Notes: generated by a model from the sequence alone, not told the origin. A stretch of DNA of 64,000 nucleotides from Streptomyces sp. NRRL F-6676 (GCF_000725625.1 NZ_JOHS01000001.1:62001-126000); one strand, 5' to 3'; positions 24,905 to 34,568 are shown, counted from the stretch's first letter. Made by a program: numbers and translations.

Positions 24905-27900
24905 ATGCCCGACATCCCCGACACCCCCGACAGCCCCGTCACCCCCGGGACGCACGACGGCGACGGTCTGTCCAGACGCACGTTCGTCGCCGCGACCGGC
25001 GCCACCGGCGCCCTGCTCGCCCTCGGCGTCCCCGCGACGGCCGCGCACGCCGCCCCCGCCGAGGCGGCCACCGGAACCGCCCCGGGCACCTTCCGCGCCA
25101 AGGACTTCGCCGACCCCCGCAAGGACAGCCGGCCCACCGTCTACTGGTACTGGAACGGCCCCGTCACCCCCGAGCTCGTCGACCGGCAACTCGCCGAGCT
25201 GCGGTCCAAGGGCATGTACGAGGTCATCCTCTTCTCCTTCGACAACGACCAGATGCGGCCGGTGTTCTTCACCGAGGAGTGGTTCGACATCGTCGGCCAC
25301 ACCCTGGAGGAGGCCAGGCGCACCGGCATGCGGGTGTGGCTGTTCAACGACGACCACTTCCCGAGCGGCCGCGCGGGCGAGTACATCGTCAAGGGCGGCA
25401 CGGTCGGCTCCCGCACCTACAGGCCCCGCCCCGACCTCCGCCTCAAGGCCCTGTGGCGCTCCACCACCGTCGTCGAGGGCCCCGCCCGCGTCGACCTGCG
25501 CCGCAGTACGGGCGTCGGGGTGGAGGCCGGGCACCTGGTGGCCGACGCGGGCATCCTCGACGGGGCGGCCGTCCTGCGCGGCGGCGACACCTGGACCGAC
25601 TGCACCGTCACCGCGAGCGCCAAGGCCGAGTACACCGGCGCCGGACTCCTCGTCCGCGCCTCGGCCGACGGGCGGGACGGCTACGGCGTCACCTTCGACC
25701 AGACCGGTGTCGTCACCGTCCAGCGCCTCGCCGGTGGCAAGGACCCCGTCGAACTGCTCCGCAGCACCCGCACCGACGGCTTCAACAAGACCAAGTACCA
25801 CACCCTCGCCGTCACCCTGCGCGGCGACAGCCTGTCCGTCACCCTCGACGGCAGGGACAAGGGCACCGCCACCGACACCGCGTACGCCGCCGGCGGGGCG
25901 GGTGTGCGGGCGGTGTCCGCGCAGCGGTCGCTGTGGGACAGCCTCACCGTCACCGCCGCCGACGGCTCCACGCTCTACACCTCCACCTTCGACACCTCCG
26001 CCGCCGCGGGCGACTTCCCCGACCGCGCCCCCGTGGACGGCACCCCCGCCCCGGTCGCCGCCGCGGCCCGGCCGGTCGGCTCCACCGACGCGGACGACGT
26101 CGTCGACCTGACCGGCACGCTCGACGGCGGCCACATCTGGCAGGCGCCGAAGGGCCGTTGGCAGATCGACCTGTTCGGCGGCATCCCGCTCGTCGACGAC
26201 TCCCAGGGCTACAGCCGCAGTTACGTCGACCTCCTCGACGACGAGCCGGTGGAGCTGTTCCTCGACATCGTGCCGGGGGAGTACCACCGCCGCTTCCACC
26301 GCTACTTCGGCACCGTCGTCCCCGGGTTCTGGGACGACGAGCCGTTCTTCGCCTCCGCCCAGGCCCACTTCAACCGTCTGCCCTGGTCGCCCACCCTGGA
26401 GCGGGCACTCACCGAGGTCGGCACCACCCCCGGCCTCGCCTACGCCAGCGCCTTCGACGACCTGGGCCGCGACGGCCGGATCGCGCGGGGCCGTTACTGG
26501 CAGGCCGTCTCCAACCGCTTCGCGAAGTACTTCGAGAGGCAGTCCCGCTGGTACGACGAGCGGGGCGTCGCCCTCATCACCAACCCGCTCTACGACGAGA
26601 CCTCCCCGGCCAAGCGCATCCCCTCCACCGGCGACCTGCACAAGGTCCACCAATGGGCGCAGGTGCCCGGCGGTGACATCATCACCGCCGAGTACGTCCT
26701 CGGCGAGCAGAACATGATCGCCCGCAGCCCCTCCTCCGTCGCCCACCAGATGGGCCGGGAGCGGGCGCTGCTGGAGATGTTCGGCAACATGGGCTGGCAG
26801 GTCACCCCGTCGTTCGTGCACGCGACCGTCGGCGCGCAGGCCACCCGGGGCATCAACCTCACCGTGCTGCACGCACTGTGGACCGACGAGACCCTCGTCT
26901 ACTTCCCGCCGCCGTTCGGCCCGCGCGCCCCCTGGTGGTGGGCGATGCGCCCGCTCGCCGAGTGGATCGGCCGCGTCATGGAGGTCTCGCGCGGCACCTC
27001 CGGCGTCCGCACCGCGCTGCTCCAGCCGCAGCGGGCCGCCGAGCAGACCACCGGCACCGACGCGCAGGGCCCCGTCGACTCCGCGCTCACCGACGCCGCG
27101 TACGCCCTGGAGCGCGCCCAGGTCGACTTCGACCTGCTGCACGAGGGCGCCCTCACCGGCGACAGGGCCCTGCTCGCCCATGCCAGGGTGAGCGGCGGCC
27201 GACTCGCCGTGGGCGACGCCCGCTACGACCTGGTGGTGCTGCCGACGACACCCGTCCTGGACGTCGCCGGAGTGTCCGTACTGCGCGACTTCGTGCGGGC
27301 CGGCGGTACGGTCGTCGCCGTCGGCTCCCTTCAGGACGAGGACGCGAACGGCAAGGACCGCTCCCTCACCCACGCCCTCGCCGACCTGTTCGGCGACGGC
27401 CTGCCCGGCAGCCGTACCCTCGGCCGCGGGCGCGCGGTCCGCGTCACCGGCACCGACGCGCTGGGCGCCGCCGCGCAGGCCGCCGGTGCCGCCGTCGCCG
27501 TACTGGACCCGGCGCGGGAGGCCGTACGGGCGGTGCGCGTGCACCGAGGCAAGGACACCGCGTTCCTGTTCAACAACGAGAGCGGCGAGCGCGTCGAGAC
27601 CGTCGCCACACTGCCCGTCACCGGGGCACCCGAACTGTGGGACCCGGCGACCGGCGAGACCCGCCCGGCACCGGTGTACCGCGACGGCGGAAGCGGCCTG
27701 AAGGTGCCGCTCGCCCTGGAGGCGTACCAGACGGCCGTCGTGGTCGTCCCGCACACCGGGCACACCGTGCCCCACCTCACCGACTCCCCGCTGCCCGTCC
27801 TCGGCGTCCAACGGCACGGCACGATGCTGCGGGCGACCGTCGAGGCGACGGCACCGGGGGAGCACCGGCTCACCGGCACCGACGGCCACCGCACCTACCG

Positions 27901-28348
27901 GGGCACCGTCCGCGTATACGACACGCTCGACCCGGTCACCGTCGAGGGCGACTGGACGTTCACCTTCGAGAAGAACGGCGCCACTTCGGTCACCGCGCCG
28001 CTCGGCACCTGGACCGACCACGACCGGCTGTTCTCCGGCAGCGGCACCTACAGCAAGGACATCGACCTCACGGCCGCGCAGCTCGCCGGACGCCGGGTCC
28101 TGCTCGACCTCGGCGACGTGCGCGAGGTCGCCGCCGTCACCGTCAACGGCGAGGAACTGCCCGCGCTGCTGTGGGCGCCGTTCACCGTCGACATCACCGG
28201 CCAGGTGAAGCCGGGCCGCAACACGGTCACCGTCCGCGTCGCCAACACCCTCTCCAACGAGCGCAACAAGCCGATCCCGTCCGGACTGCTCGGCCCCGTG
28301 GCCGTCCGGTTCGCCCGCCGTGTCACGGCCGAACTGCGGCGCGACTGA
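24905..28348 (+). CDS. Secreted GH106-like glycoside hydrolase (putative alpha-L-rhamnosidase)
   Basis: A 1147-residue exported enzyme. A twin-arginine signal is seen (LSRRTFVAATGATGALLALG, residues about 22-41). The catalytic part opens with TVYWYWNGPVTPELVDRQLAELRSKGM, the TIM-barrel start seen in GH106 and related GH2-like rhamnosidases. It is interrupted at about residues 190-350 by a concanavalin-like beta-sandwich (LLVRASADGRDGYGVTFDQ), then resumes. The C-terminus has a GH2-type sugar-binding sandwich (LLDLGDVREVAAVTVNGEEL and WAPFTVDITGQVKPGRN). Activity on rhamnogalacturonan-type rhamnose is inferred from the family and neighbours; catalytic residues were not assigned. It follows GH127 by 60 nt with GCAGGAG upstream of the ATG. 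Confidence 0.78.
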   Translation: MPDIPDTPDSPVTPGTHDGDGLSRRTFVAATGATGALLALGVPATAAHAAPAEAATGTAPGTFRAKDFADPRKDSRPTVYWYWNGPVTPELVDRQLAELRSKGMYEVILFSFDNDQMRPVFFTEEWFDIVGHTLEEARRTGMRVWLFNDDHFPSGRAGEYIVKGGTVGSRTYRPRPDLRLKALWRSTTVVEGPARVDLRRSTGVGVEAGHLVADAGILDGAAVLRGGDTWTDCTVTASAKAEYTGAGLLVRASADGRDGYGVTFDQTGVVTVQRLAGGKDPVELLRSTRTDGFNKTKYHTLAVTLRGDSLSVTLDGRDKGTATDTAYAAGGAGVRAVSAQRSLWDSLTVTAADGSTLYTSTFDTSAAAGDFPDRAPVDGTPAPVAAAARPVGSTDADDVVDLTGTLDGGHIWQAPKGRWQIDLFGGIPLVDDSQGYSRSYVDLLDDEPVELFLDIVPGEYHRRFHRYFGTVVPGFWDDEPFFASAQAHFNRLPWSPTLERALTEVGTTPGLAYASAFDDLGRDGRIARGRYWQAVSNRFAKYFERQSRWYDERGVALITNPLYDETSPAKRIPSTGDLHKVHQWAQVPGGDIITAEYVLGEQNMIARSPSSVAHQMGRERALLEMFGNMGWQVTPSFVHATVGAQATRGINLTVLHALWTDETLVYFPPPFGPRAPWWWAMRPLAEWIGRVMEVSRGTSGVRTALLQPQRAAEQTTGTDAQGPVDSALTDAAYALERAQVDFDLLHEGALTGDRALLAHARVSGGRLAVGDARYDLVVLPTTPVLDVAGVSVLRDFVRAGGTVVAVGSLQDEDANGKDRSLTHALADLFGDGLPGSRTLGRGRAVRVTGTDALGAAAQAAGAAVAVLDPAREAVRAVRVHRGKDTAFLFNNESGERVETVATLPVTGAPELWDPATGETRPAPVYRDGGSGLKVPLALEAYQTAVVVVPHTGHTVPHLTDSPLPVLGVQRHGTMLRATVEATAPGEHRLTGTDGHRTYRGTVRVYDTLDPVTVEGDWTFTFEKNGATSVTAPLGTWTDHDRLFSGSGTYSKDIDLTAAQLAGRRVLLDLGDVREVAAVTVNGEELPALLWAPFTVDITGQVKPGRNTVTVRVANTLSNERNKPIPSGLLGPVAVRFARRVTAELRRD

Positions 28349-28398
28349 CCGCGGTCCACTCCCCCCAAGCCCTGCACACATCACTTCCGAGGAGCACC

Positions 28399-31300
28399 AT
28401 GCGCAGACCACGCCGCCTGCGAGGACACCACCCCGCGGCCCTGCTCGCCGCCACCACCGCCTTCGCCACCGTGCTGGCCGGCGCGGTCACCGCCGACGCC
28501 GCGGCCGCCGGAGCCATCGCTCCGGCCGCGCTCCGCACCCAGCACCTCACCCGGGCGCTCGGCATCGACGACACGACACCCGAGCTGAGCTGGGAGACCA
28601 CCGCCCGCGCCACCGGCGTCCTCCAGGGCGCCTACCGCGTCCAGGCCGCCACCTCCGAGCGGCTGCTGCGCAGCGGCCGGCCCGACCTGTGGGACTCCGG
28701 CAAGGTCCGCTCGGCCACGCCCGGGACCACGTACGCGGGCAAGAAGCTCGGCTCCCGCACCCGCGTGTACTGGCGGGTCATGCTCTGGTCGGGGCACGGC
28801 AGCGTCACCTCCGACTGGAGCGACACCGCCGTCTTCGAGACCGGTCTGACCGAGCAGTCGGACTGGGGCGCCGACTGGATCACCCACCCCGACTGGCGCT
28901 TGAGCAAGAAGACACTCCAGCCGGTCGTCGTCAAGGTCCCGCGCACCACGCACCGTTACCTCCGTCTCGACGTCACCAGGCTGGGACTGCCGCTCGCGGA
29001 GAACTTCCCCGGCCTCACCTGGCGGCTGCAACTCGGCGAGATCGACGTCCGTGACTCCGCGACCCCCGCCGCCGGACTGGCGAAGGGCGCCGCGGTCACC
29101 GCCTCCGAGACCAACACCCTGCGCAAGACATGGGAGCCCGCCCTCGCCGTCGACGGGCTGCCCAACAGCGCCCTCCAGACCGCCGCCGGCTACTCCAGCG
29201 CCGCGCACACCTCCGCCGACGTCTCCGGGGCGCCGGTCACCCTCACCCTGGACCTGAAGTCGGCCAAGACGTTCGACGAGATCGCGCTCTACCCGCGCGC
29301 CGACGTCCTCACCGACGACGGCAAGGTCCCCGACTTCCCCGTCGACTACGCGCTGTCCAGCGGCGACGCCGCCACCGGCCCGTTCACCCGACTCGCCGCC
29401 GTCACCGGGCAGCAGCCGCCCGAGCCGTATCTGCCGTCCGGACTCCCGCTGCTCACCGACGACTTCGCGCTGCCGAAGCACGTGCGCAGCGCCCGCCTCT
29501 ACATCGCCGGGCTCGGCATCTACGACGCCACGATCAACGGCGAGGCGGTCGGCGACGCCGTCCTGGAACCCGCCAACACCACCTACGGCGACCGTGTCCA
29601 GTACGCCACCTACGACGTCACCGACCGGCTCCGCACCGGCGCCAACACGATCGGCGTCGCCCTCGGCAACGGCATGTCCAACGTGGTCAGCACCGCCGAC
29701 CGCTACCGCAAGCTGTACGGCAACCTCAGCGACCCCAAGCTGATCGCCCGCCTGGAGGTCACCCTGGCCGACGGCACCACCCGCACCGTCACCAGCGGCG
29801 ACGACTGGCGCACCACGCTCGGCCCCACCACCTCCTCCAACTGGTACGGCGGCGAGGACTACGACGCCCGCCGCGAGATCCCGCACTGGGACGAACCCAG
29901 CGGCGACCACCGGAAGTGGCAGCACGCGGTCTCCGTCGGCGCCCCCGGCAGCACCGCACAACCCGCCGAGCTGAGCGCCCGCGAGACCGAGCCGATCCGT
30001 GTCGTTCAGACCCTCACCGGCAAGGAGGTCGACGGCGCCGAGGGCAGCCGCGTCTTCGACCTCGGCCGCAACATCGCCGGCTGGCCCGAGATCACGGTGA
30101 CCGCGCCCAAGGGCACCACTCTCCGCGCCTACCCGGCCGAGAGCCTCAAGGACGGCCACGCCTTCCAGTCCATCAGCAACGTGGGCGCACCGCTGTGGGA
30201 CAGCTACACCAGCGGCGGCGGCCGGAACGAGACCTGGCACCCCACCTTCAGCTACCACGGCTTCCGTTACCTGGAGCTGAAGGGTGTGCCCGAGGGCGCG
30301 AAGATCACCGTACGGGGCAAGGCGCTGCGCACGGACAACACCTCCGCCGGCACCTTCGAGAGCTCGGACTCCCTCATCAACGGCATCCACTCGCTCATCC
30401 GCGGGGCGATCGAGGGCAACATGATGAGCGTCCTCACCGACTGCCCCAGCCGCGAGAAACTGGGCTGGCTCGAGCAGGACCAGCTGGTGTTCCCCGCCCT
30501 GGCCGCCAACTACGACATGCAGTCCCAACTCCGCAAGATCGTGCGGGACATGGCCGACGCGCAGACCGCGGAGGGGCTGGTCCCCTCCACCGTCCCCGAG
30601 TACACCAGCCTGCCCGGTGCCTACCGCAACGACTCCAACTGGGGCGGCGCGTTCGTCCTCGTCCCCTGGCAGCTGTACACCACGTACGGCGACAAGGAGA
30701 CCCTGAAGACGTACTACCCGAAGATGAGGCAGTACGCCGACTTCCTGAAGACCCAGGTCTCCGGCGGCATCCTCGACTACGGCCTCGGCGACTGGTTCAC
30801 CCCCGACCGCACCTTCCCGCGCGCGGTGGCCGGCACCTTCGGCTACTGGCGGGTGGTCGACGCGCTCAGCCGCATCGCCGGTGTGCTCGGCGACGACGAC
30901 GCGGCCGCCGCGTACCGGGCGCAGGCCGACGAGAGCGCCCGGGCGCTCGCCGCGAAGTACTACGACGACGCCACCGGCACCTTCGGCGGGGGCGGCCAGG
31001 GCGCGGAGGCGCTCGCGCTGGACATGGGCGCCTACCCGGCGGGGGAGAAGGACAGGCTGCTCGCCCACTTCACCACGTCCGTCAAGGACGCGGGTTACCA
31101 CCTGCAACTGGGCGAGATCTCCCTGCCGTCCGCCTTCCGGGTGCTGTCGGGCGCGGGCCGCGACGACATCGTCGAGAAGATCGCCACGCAGACGACCAGC
31201 CCCAGCTACGGCTACCAGGTACTGGCCGGCAACACCACGCTCGGCGAGTCCTGGGACGGCGGCGCGGGCCAGTCGCAGAACCACTTCATGCTCGGCGCCA

Positions 31301-31647
31301 TCGACTCCTGGTTCACCACCCGGGTCGCCGGCCTCGACCAGACGGCGGGATCGGTGGGCTACCGGGAGTTGTTGATCGACCCGGCCGTCGAGGGCGGCCT
31401 GACGTCCGCGTCCGGCTCGTACCGCACCCCGTACGGCCTCGCCCGCACCGACTGGAAGCGCGACGCGGACGAGTTCCGGCTCACGGTGGACGTCCCGGCG
31501 GGCAGCACGGCCGAGGTCCACGTTCCGCTCCTCGGCGGTCGCGCCCATGCGCCCGAGGACGCGCACCTGGTGCGCACGGGGGACGGCGAGGCGGTGTACC
31601 GGATCGGCTCCGGGCACTGGACGTTCCGTGCGACGGGGCTGAGCTAG
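28399..31647 (+). CDS. Secreted GH78 alpha-L-rhamnosidase with F5/8-type C domain
   Basis: Exported rhamnosidase of 1082 residues. A signal peptide ends around TVLAGAVTADAAAAG. An N-terminal Ig-like domain (LRTQHLTRALGIDDTTPELSWE) follows, and a galactose-binding F5/8-type-C-like module is inserted at about 180-345 (the KSAKTFDEIALYPRADV strand). Then come the rhamnosidase N domain (RLYIAGLGIYDATINGEAVGD) and the (alpha/alpha)6 catalytic domain with DCPSREKLGWLEQ starting at Asp681. It differs from the cytoplasmic GH78 at 12153 by export and by the extra binding module, so it should act on polymers or large glycosides outside the cell. GAGGAG lies 4 nt before the ATG; it follows the GH106-like gene by 50 nt and ends the operon. 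Confidence 0.93.
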   Translation: MRRPRRLRGHHPAALLAATTAFATVLAGAVTADAAAAGAIAPAALRTQHLTRALGIDDTTPELSWETTARATGVLQGAYRVQAATSERLLRSGRPDLWDSGKVRSATPGTTYAGKKLGSRTRVYWRVMLWSGHGSVTSDWSDTAVFETGLTEQSDWGADWITHPDWRLSKKTLQPVVVKVPRTTHRYLRLDVTRLGLPLAENFPGLTWRLQLGEIDVRDSATPAAGLAKGAAVTASETNTLRKTWEPALAVDGLPNSALQTAAGYSSAAHTSADVSGAPVTLTLDLKSAKTFDEIALYPRADVLTDDGKVPDFPVDYALSSGDAATGPFTRLAAVTGQQPPEPYLPSGLPLLTDDFALPKHVRSARLYIAGLGIYDATINGEAVGDAVLEPANTTYGDRVQYATYDVTDRLRTGANTIGVALGNGMSNVVSTADRYRKLYGNLSDPKLIARLEVTLADGTTRTVTSGDDWRTTLGPTTSSNWYGGEDYDARREIPHWDEPSGDHRKWQHAVSVGAPGSTAQPAELSARETEPIRVVQTLTGKEVDGAEGSRVFDLGRNIAGWPEITVTAPKGTTLRAYPAESLKDGHAFQSISNVGAPLWDSYTSGGGRNETWHPTFSYHGFRYLELKGVPEGAKITVRGKALRTDNTSAGTFESSDSLINGIHSLIRGAIEGNMMSVLTDCPSREKLGWLEQDQLVFPALAANYDMQSQLRKIVRDMADAQTAEGLVPSTVPEYTSLPGAYRNDSNWGGAFVLVPWQLYTTYGDKETLKTYYPKMRQYADFLKTQVSGGILDYGLGDWFTPDRTFPRAVAGTFGYWRVVDALSRIAGVLGDDDAAAAYRAQADESARALAAKYYDDATGTFGGGGQGAEALALDMGAYPAGEKDRLLAHFTTSVKDAGYHLQLGEISLPSAFRVLSGAGRDDIVEKIATQTTSPSYGYQVLAGNTTLGESWDGGAGQSQNHFMLGAIDSWFTTRVAGLDQTAGSVGYRELLIDPAVEGGLTSASGSYRTPYGLARTDWKRDADEFRLTVDVPAGSTAEVHVPLLGGRAHAPEDAHLVRTGDGEAVYRIGSGHWTFRATGLS

Positions 31648-31710
31648 GAGCGAGCGCGTCCGGGGAGCGTGGGACGCGGTCGGCCTCCGGGCACGGTCGG
31701 GCTTGAGACG

Positions 31711-31750
31711 CGGTCGGGCCCGCTCGGCTTCTGCCGAGCGGGCCCGACCG
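31711..31750. terminator. Strong bidirectional terminator
   Basis: A perfect 18-bp stem (31711-31728 with 31733-31750) and a TTCT loop, placed between the end of the rhamnosidase operon and the convergent methyltransferase gene. Confidence 0.85.
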
Positions 31751-31779
31751 CCATCGCCCGTACCGCTTCCGCTTCCGCG

Positions 31780-32571
31780 TCAGGAAACGCGGGCCACGGC
31801 CGCGTAGATACCGCTGCCCTCCGGGTCGGCCGGGGGAGTGGGGGAGCCCGTCCACTCGGTGGCGGTGACCAGGCCCGGGGGGACCATCTCGAGCCCGTCG
31901 AAGAAGCGGGCCACCTCGTCACGGGTGCGGAAGGCGAGACGGATGCCGCCCTTCGCGTACTGGTCGATCACCTGCTGCGCCAGCTCCGGGAACACGTCGA
32001 TCCCGGCGTGCGAGAGGACCAGGTAGCTGCCGGAGGGCAGGACGTCCACCAGCCTGCGGATGATGCCGTGGGCGTCCTGCTCGTCGGAGATGAAGTGCAT
32101 CAGGGCGATCACCGAGAGCGCGATCGGGCGGTCGAAGTCGAGGACGCCGCGCGCGTGCTCGACTATCTCCTCCGGGTTGCGCACATCGGCCTGGATGTAA
32201 TCGGTCGCGCCCGCGGGGTCACTGATGAGCAGCGCCTCGGCGTGCCGGAGCACGATCGGGTCGTTGTCGGCGTAGACGATGCGGGCGGACGGTACCGTCC
32301 GCTGCACGATCTGGTGCAGGTTGGGCGCGGTGGGGATGCCGGTGCCGATGTCGAGGAACTGGTCGATGCCCTGGGCGGCGAGGTAGGCCGCCGCGCGGTG
32401 CATGAACTCACGGTTCTGCCGCGCCCCGTCCCGGGCCTCGGGCGGCAGGGTGTTGCCCACGGCCTCGTCGACGGGGTAGTTGTCCTTGCCGCCCAGCAGC
32501 CAGTCGTAGACCCGTGCCGGATGGGCCTTGCTGGTGTCGATCCGGGGCGGCTGGGGGGTGTCGCTGGTCAT
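31780..32571 (-). CDS. SAM-dependent methyltransferase, DUF574 / Methyltransf_19 family
   Basis: A 263-residue protein of a methyltransferase family expanded in Streptomyces. Seen: the family opening PPRIDTSKAHPARVYDWLLGGKDNYPVDEA, the SAM-binding motif FLDIGTGIPTAPNLHQI near residue 73, VYADNDPIVLRHAEALL and the C-terminal GSGIYAAVARVS. The substrate is unknown for nearly all members. The ATG at 32571 has GGAG 6 nt upstream. It is monocistronic here, flanked by a strong terminator on one side and gene debris on the other. Confidence 0.92.
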   Translation of the reverse strand: MTSDTPQPPRIDTSKAHPARVYDWLLGGKDNYPVDEAVGNTLPPEARDGARQNREFMHRAAAYLAAQGIDQFLDIGTGIPTAPNLHQIVQRTVPSARIVYADNDPIVLRHAEALLISDPAGATDYIQADVRNPEEIVEHARGVLDFDRPIALSVIALMHFISDEQDAHGIIRRLVDVLPSGSYLVLSHAGIDVFPELAQQVIDQYAKGGIRLAFRTRDEVARFFDGLEMVPPGLVTATEWTGSPTPPADPEGSGIYAAVARVS

Positions 32572-32734
32572 GGCAGGCTCCGTCGTCCGCGGGGTGGTCC
32601 CCCACCGTATCTTTTCGGTGATCGTACTCTCATCTGCCCTCTCCGAGACGTGAGTTGTCGCCGGGCCACCCAGGCCGTGGGACGGCCGGGCGACGGCACC
32701 CGGCGTCCGTCCCCACCTGCGCATACGGTGGACG

Positions 32735-32880
32735 AACGGCATCACGGCGGAGGGGGTGGCCGTGGCGGTCCGCCGGGCCCCGGCGAGGGCTGCGGACCAC
32801 TCCGACCACGAGTGGCAGCTCATCCGCGACGAGCGGCAGTCGCCCGCTCCGCATGGCCCCGGACGAGGTTCTCATCAGGA
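32735..32880 (+). pseudogene. Frameshifted fragment of a lipoate-ligase-like gene
   Basis: About 145 bp closely matching positions about 33729-33867 of the intact gene downstream. The encoded AEGVAVAVRR and EWQLIRDE stretches are shared; a frameshift then moves the rest (MAPDEVLI against MALDEILT) out of frame. Neither the 5' nor the 3' remainder of the gene is present. It is evidence of a local duplication that decayed. Confidence 0.75.
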
Positions 32881-33066
32881 GTTCCGACACGTACGCCGGG
32901 CGGGAGGGCGACGCATCCCACGACCGCTGAGGGAACCTGCGGGGACTCGGTGGGGCCACCGCCACCGCGGCCCGCACTCCTGCCCGTGCCCTGCCGGGGA
33001 GGCACGTGGCCATGGCGGAGGCGGGAAGTGCCGCGCAACCGCTGCCCGGTCACCGCGTCGCCCGGG

Positions 33067-33369
33067 TGGGACGGCCAGGACCCGCGCTGCGGCGCCTGTC
33101 TCCCCGTCATTCACGCCCTGCGCGACGACCTGACCCTGCTGCACGTCCGGGACTACGACTCGGGCCCGGTCACGGGCCTGGGCAACCAGTACCACTCCAT
33201 GGGCGCAGCAGACTTCCACATCGCCATGACCGACATGCTGCTCACCGGCTTCCCGGTGGCCGGCGCCCCGGACAACGTCTTCCCGCCGCTGCGCCCCGAC
33301 CAGGTCGCGAGCGGCATGCCGGCCTCCACGAACGCGGGCAACGGCTACGTCTCCCCGGCCGAGGTCACG
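33067..33369 (+). pseudogene. Internal fragment of a GH18 chitinase gene
   Basis: About 100 codons that closely resemble the late part of Streptomyces GH18 chitinases, recalled from family knowledge: WDGQDPRCGACLPVIHALRD, LLHVRDYDSGPVTGLGNQYH, then FHIAMTDMLLTGFPVAG and DQVASGMPASTNAGNGYV. The preceding catalytic DxDxE region and the C-terminal residues are absent; the frame runs into unrelated sequence on both sides. Several substitutions at normally constant places (for example Cys for Ala after DPR) fit decay. It lies between the lipoate-ligase fragment and the intact lipoate-ligase-like gene. Confidence 0.75.
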
Positions 33370-33488
33370 AGGGGGACGCCGCGCTTCGGCCGTGCTCGGA
33401 GTGAAGTGCTACACGTCCCCTTCGCCGCCCACTCCGGCGCGGAAGGGAAATGCCCTGGTGAGCGTTGGCGTTCCACGAGGCGACAGCG

Positions 33489-34568
33489 ATGGAGGCGGAT
33501 ACGGTGCACGGCGAGTACAAGATCCCCGGTGGCAAGCTGGTGGTCGTCGACCTGGACGTGATCGACGGGGCACTGCGCAATGTGCGGGTGGCGGGCGACT
33601 TCTTCCTCGAACCGGACGAGGCCCTGCCGGCCATCGACGCGGCGCTGGAGGGTGCCCCCGCCGAGACCGACGCCGCCGGACTCACCGCCCGAGTGAAGGG
33701 CGGGCTGCCGGAGGGCACGGTGATGTACGGCCTCACGGCGGAGGGGGTGGCGGTCGCGGTCCGCCGGGCTTTGGCGCGGGCGACGGACTGGTCGGACTAC
33801 GAGTGGCAGCTCATCCGCGACGAGCCCCAGTCGCCGGCTCTCCACATGGCCCTGGACGAGATCCTGACCGCCGAGGTCGCCGCCGGCCGCCGCGCACCGA
33901 CCCTGCGCGTGTGGGAGTGGGCGGCACCGTCGGTCATCATCGGCAGCTTCCAGTCCCTGCGCAACGAGGTCGACCCGGAGGGCGCCGCCCGTCATGGCGT
34001 GACGGTGGTCCGACGCATCTCGGGCGGCGGCGCCATGTTCGTCGAACCGGGCAACACGGTCACCTACTCCCTGTCGGTCCCGGCCCCGCTGGTCTCGGGC
34101 CTGTCGTTCGCCGAGTCCTACGCGTATCTCGACGAGTGGGTGATTGCCGCGCTCGGTGACATGGGTATCAAGGCGTGGTACCAGCCGCTGAACGACATCG
34201 CCACCGAGGTCGGCAAGATCGGCGGCGTCGCGCAGAAGCGCATGGTGGCCACGGACGGTGGGCCGGGTGCGGTGCTGCATCACGTGACGATGAGCTACGA
34301 CATCGACGCGGACAAGATGCTGGAGGTGCTGCGGATCGGCAAGGAGAAGATGTCGGACAAGGGCACGACCAGCGCGAAGAAGCGCGTGGACCCGCTGCGC
34401 CGCCAGACGGGCCTGCCCCGCGAGACGGTCATCGACCGCATGCTCGCCTCCTTCCGCGCCCGCCACGGCCTGACATCCGGCCGGGTCATCCCGGAGGAGA
34501 TGGCCCGGGCGGAGCACCTGGCCGCGACCAAGTTCAGCGATCCGGAGTGGACGGCGCGGGTGCCGTGA
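33489..34568 (+). CDS. Lipoate-protein ligase A-like protein
   Basis: A 359-residue protein with an N-terminal LplA accessory-type domain (EYKIPGGKLVVVDLDVIDGALRNVRVAGDFFLEPDEAL, then a helix) fused ahead of the catalytic biotin/lipoate-ligase domain (QLIRDEPQSPALHMALDEIL near residue 110, RRISGGGAMFVEPGNTVTYSL near 175, and NDIATEVGKIGGVAQKRM near 230 with the conserved Lys). Such enzymes attach lipoate to E2 or GCV-H proteins using ATP. The reversed domain order is a known variant. The ATG at 33489 has GAGG 8 nt upstream; an in-frame GTG at 33465 lacks a ribosome site. A decayed partial copy sits about 750 bp upstream. Confidence 0.85.
   Translation: MEADTVHGEYKIPGGKLVVVDLDVIDGALRNVRVAGDFFLEPDEALPAIDAALEGAPAETDAAGLTARVKGGLPEGTVMYGLTAEGVAVAVRRALARATDWSDYEWQLIRDEPQSPALHMALDEILTAEVAAGRRAPTLRVWEWAAPSVIIGSFQSLRNEVDPEGAARHGVTVVRRISGGGAMFVEPGNTVTYSLSVPAPLVSGLSFAESYAYLDEWVIAALGDMGIKAWYQPLNDIATEVGKIGGVAQKRMVATDGGPGAVLHHVTMSYDIDADKMLEVLRIGKEKMSDKGTTSAKKRVDPLRRQTGLPRETVIDRMLASFRARHGLTSGRVIPEEMARAEHLAATKFSDPEWTARVP

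Noticed and set aside
24695..28411. A 1238-codon minus-strand frame opposite the GH106-like gene
   Set aside because: Composition is typical of the antisense of GC-rich coding DNA (Val/Gly/Asp/Arg rich, no domains); the plus-strand gene has clear motifs and ribosome site.
28381..31617. A 1078-codon minus-strand frame opposite the secreted GH78 gene
   Set aside because: Same antisense composition, no recognisable domain, start inside the opposite gene.
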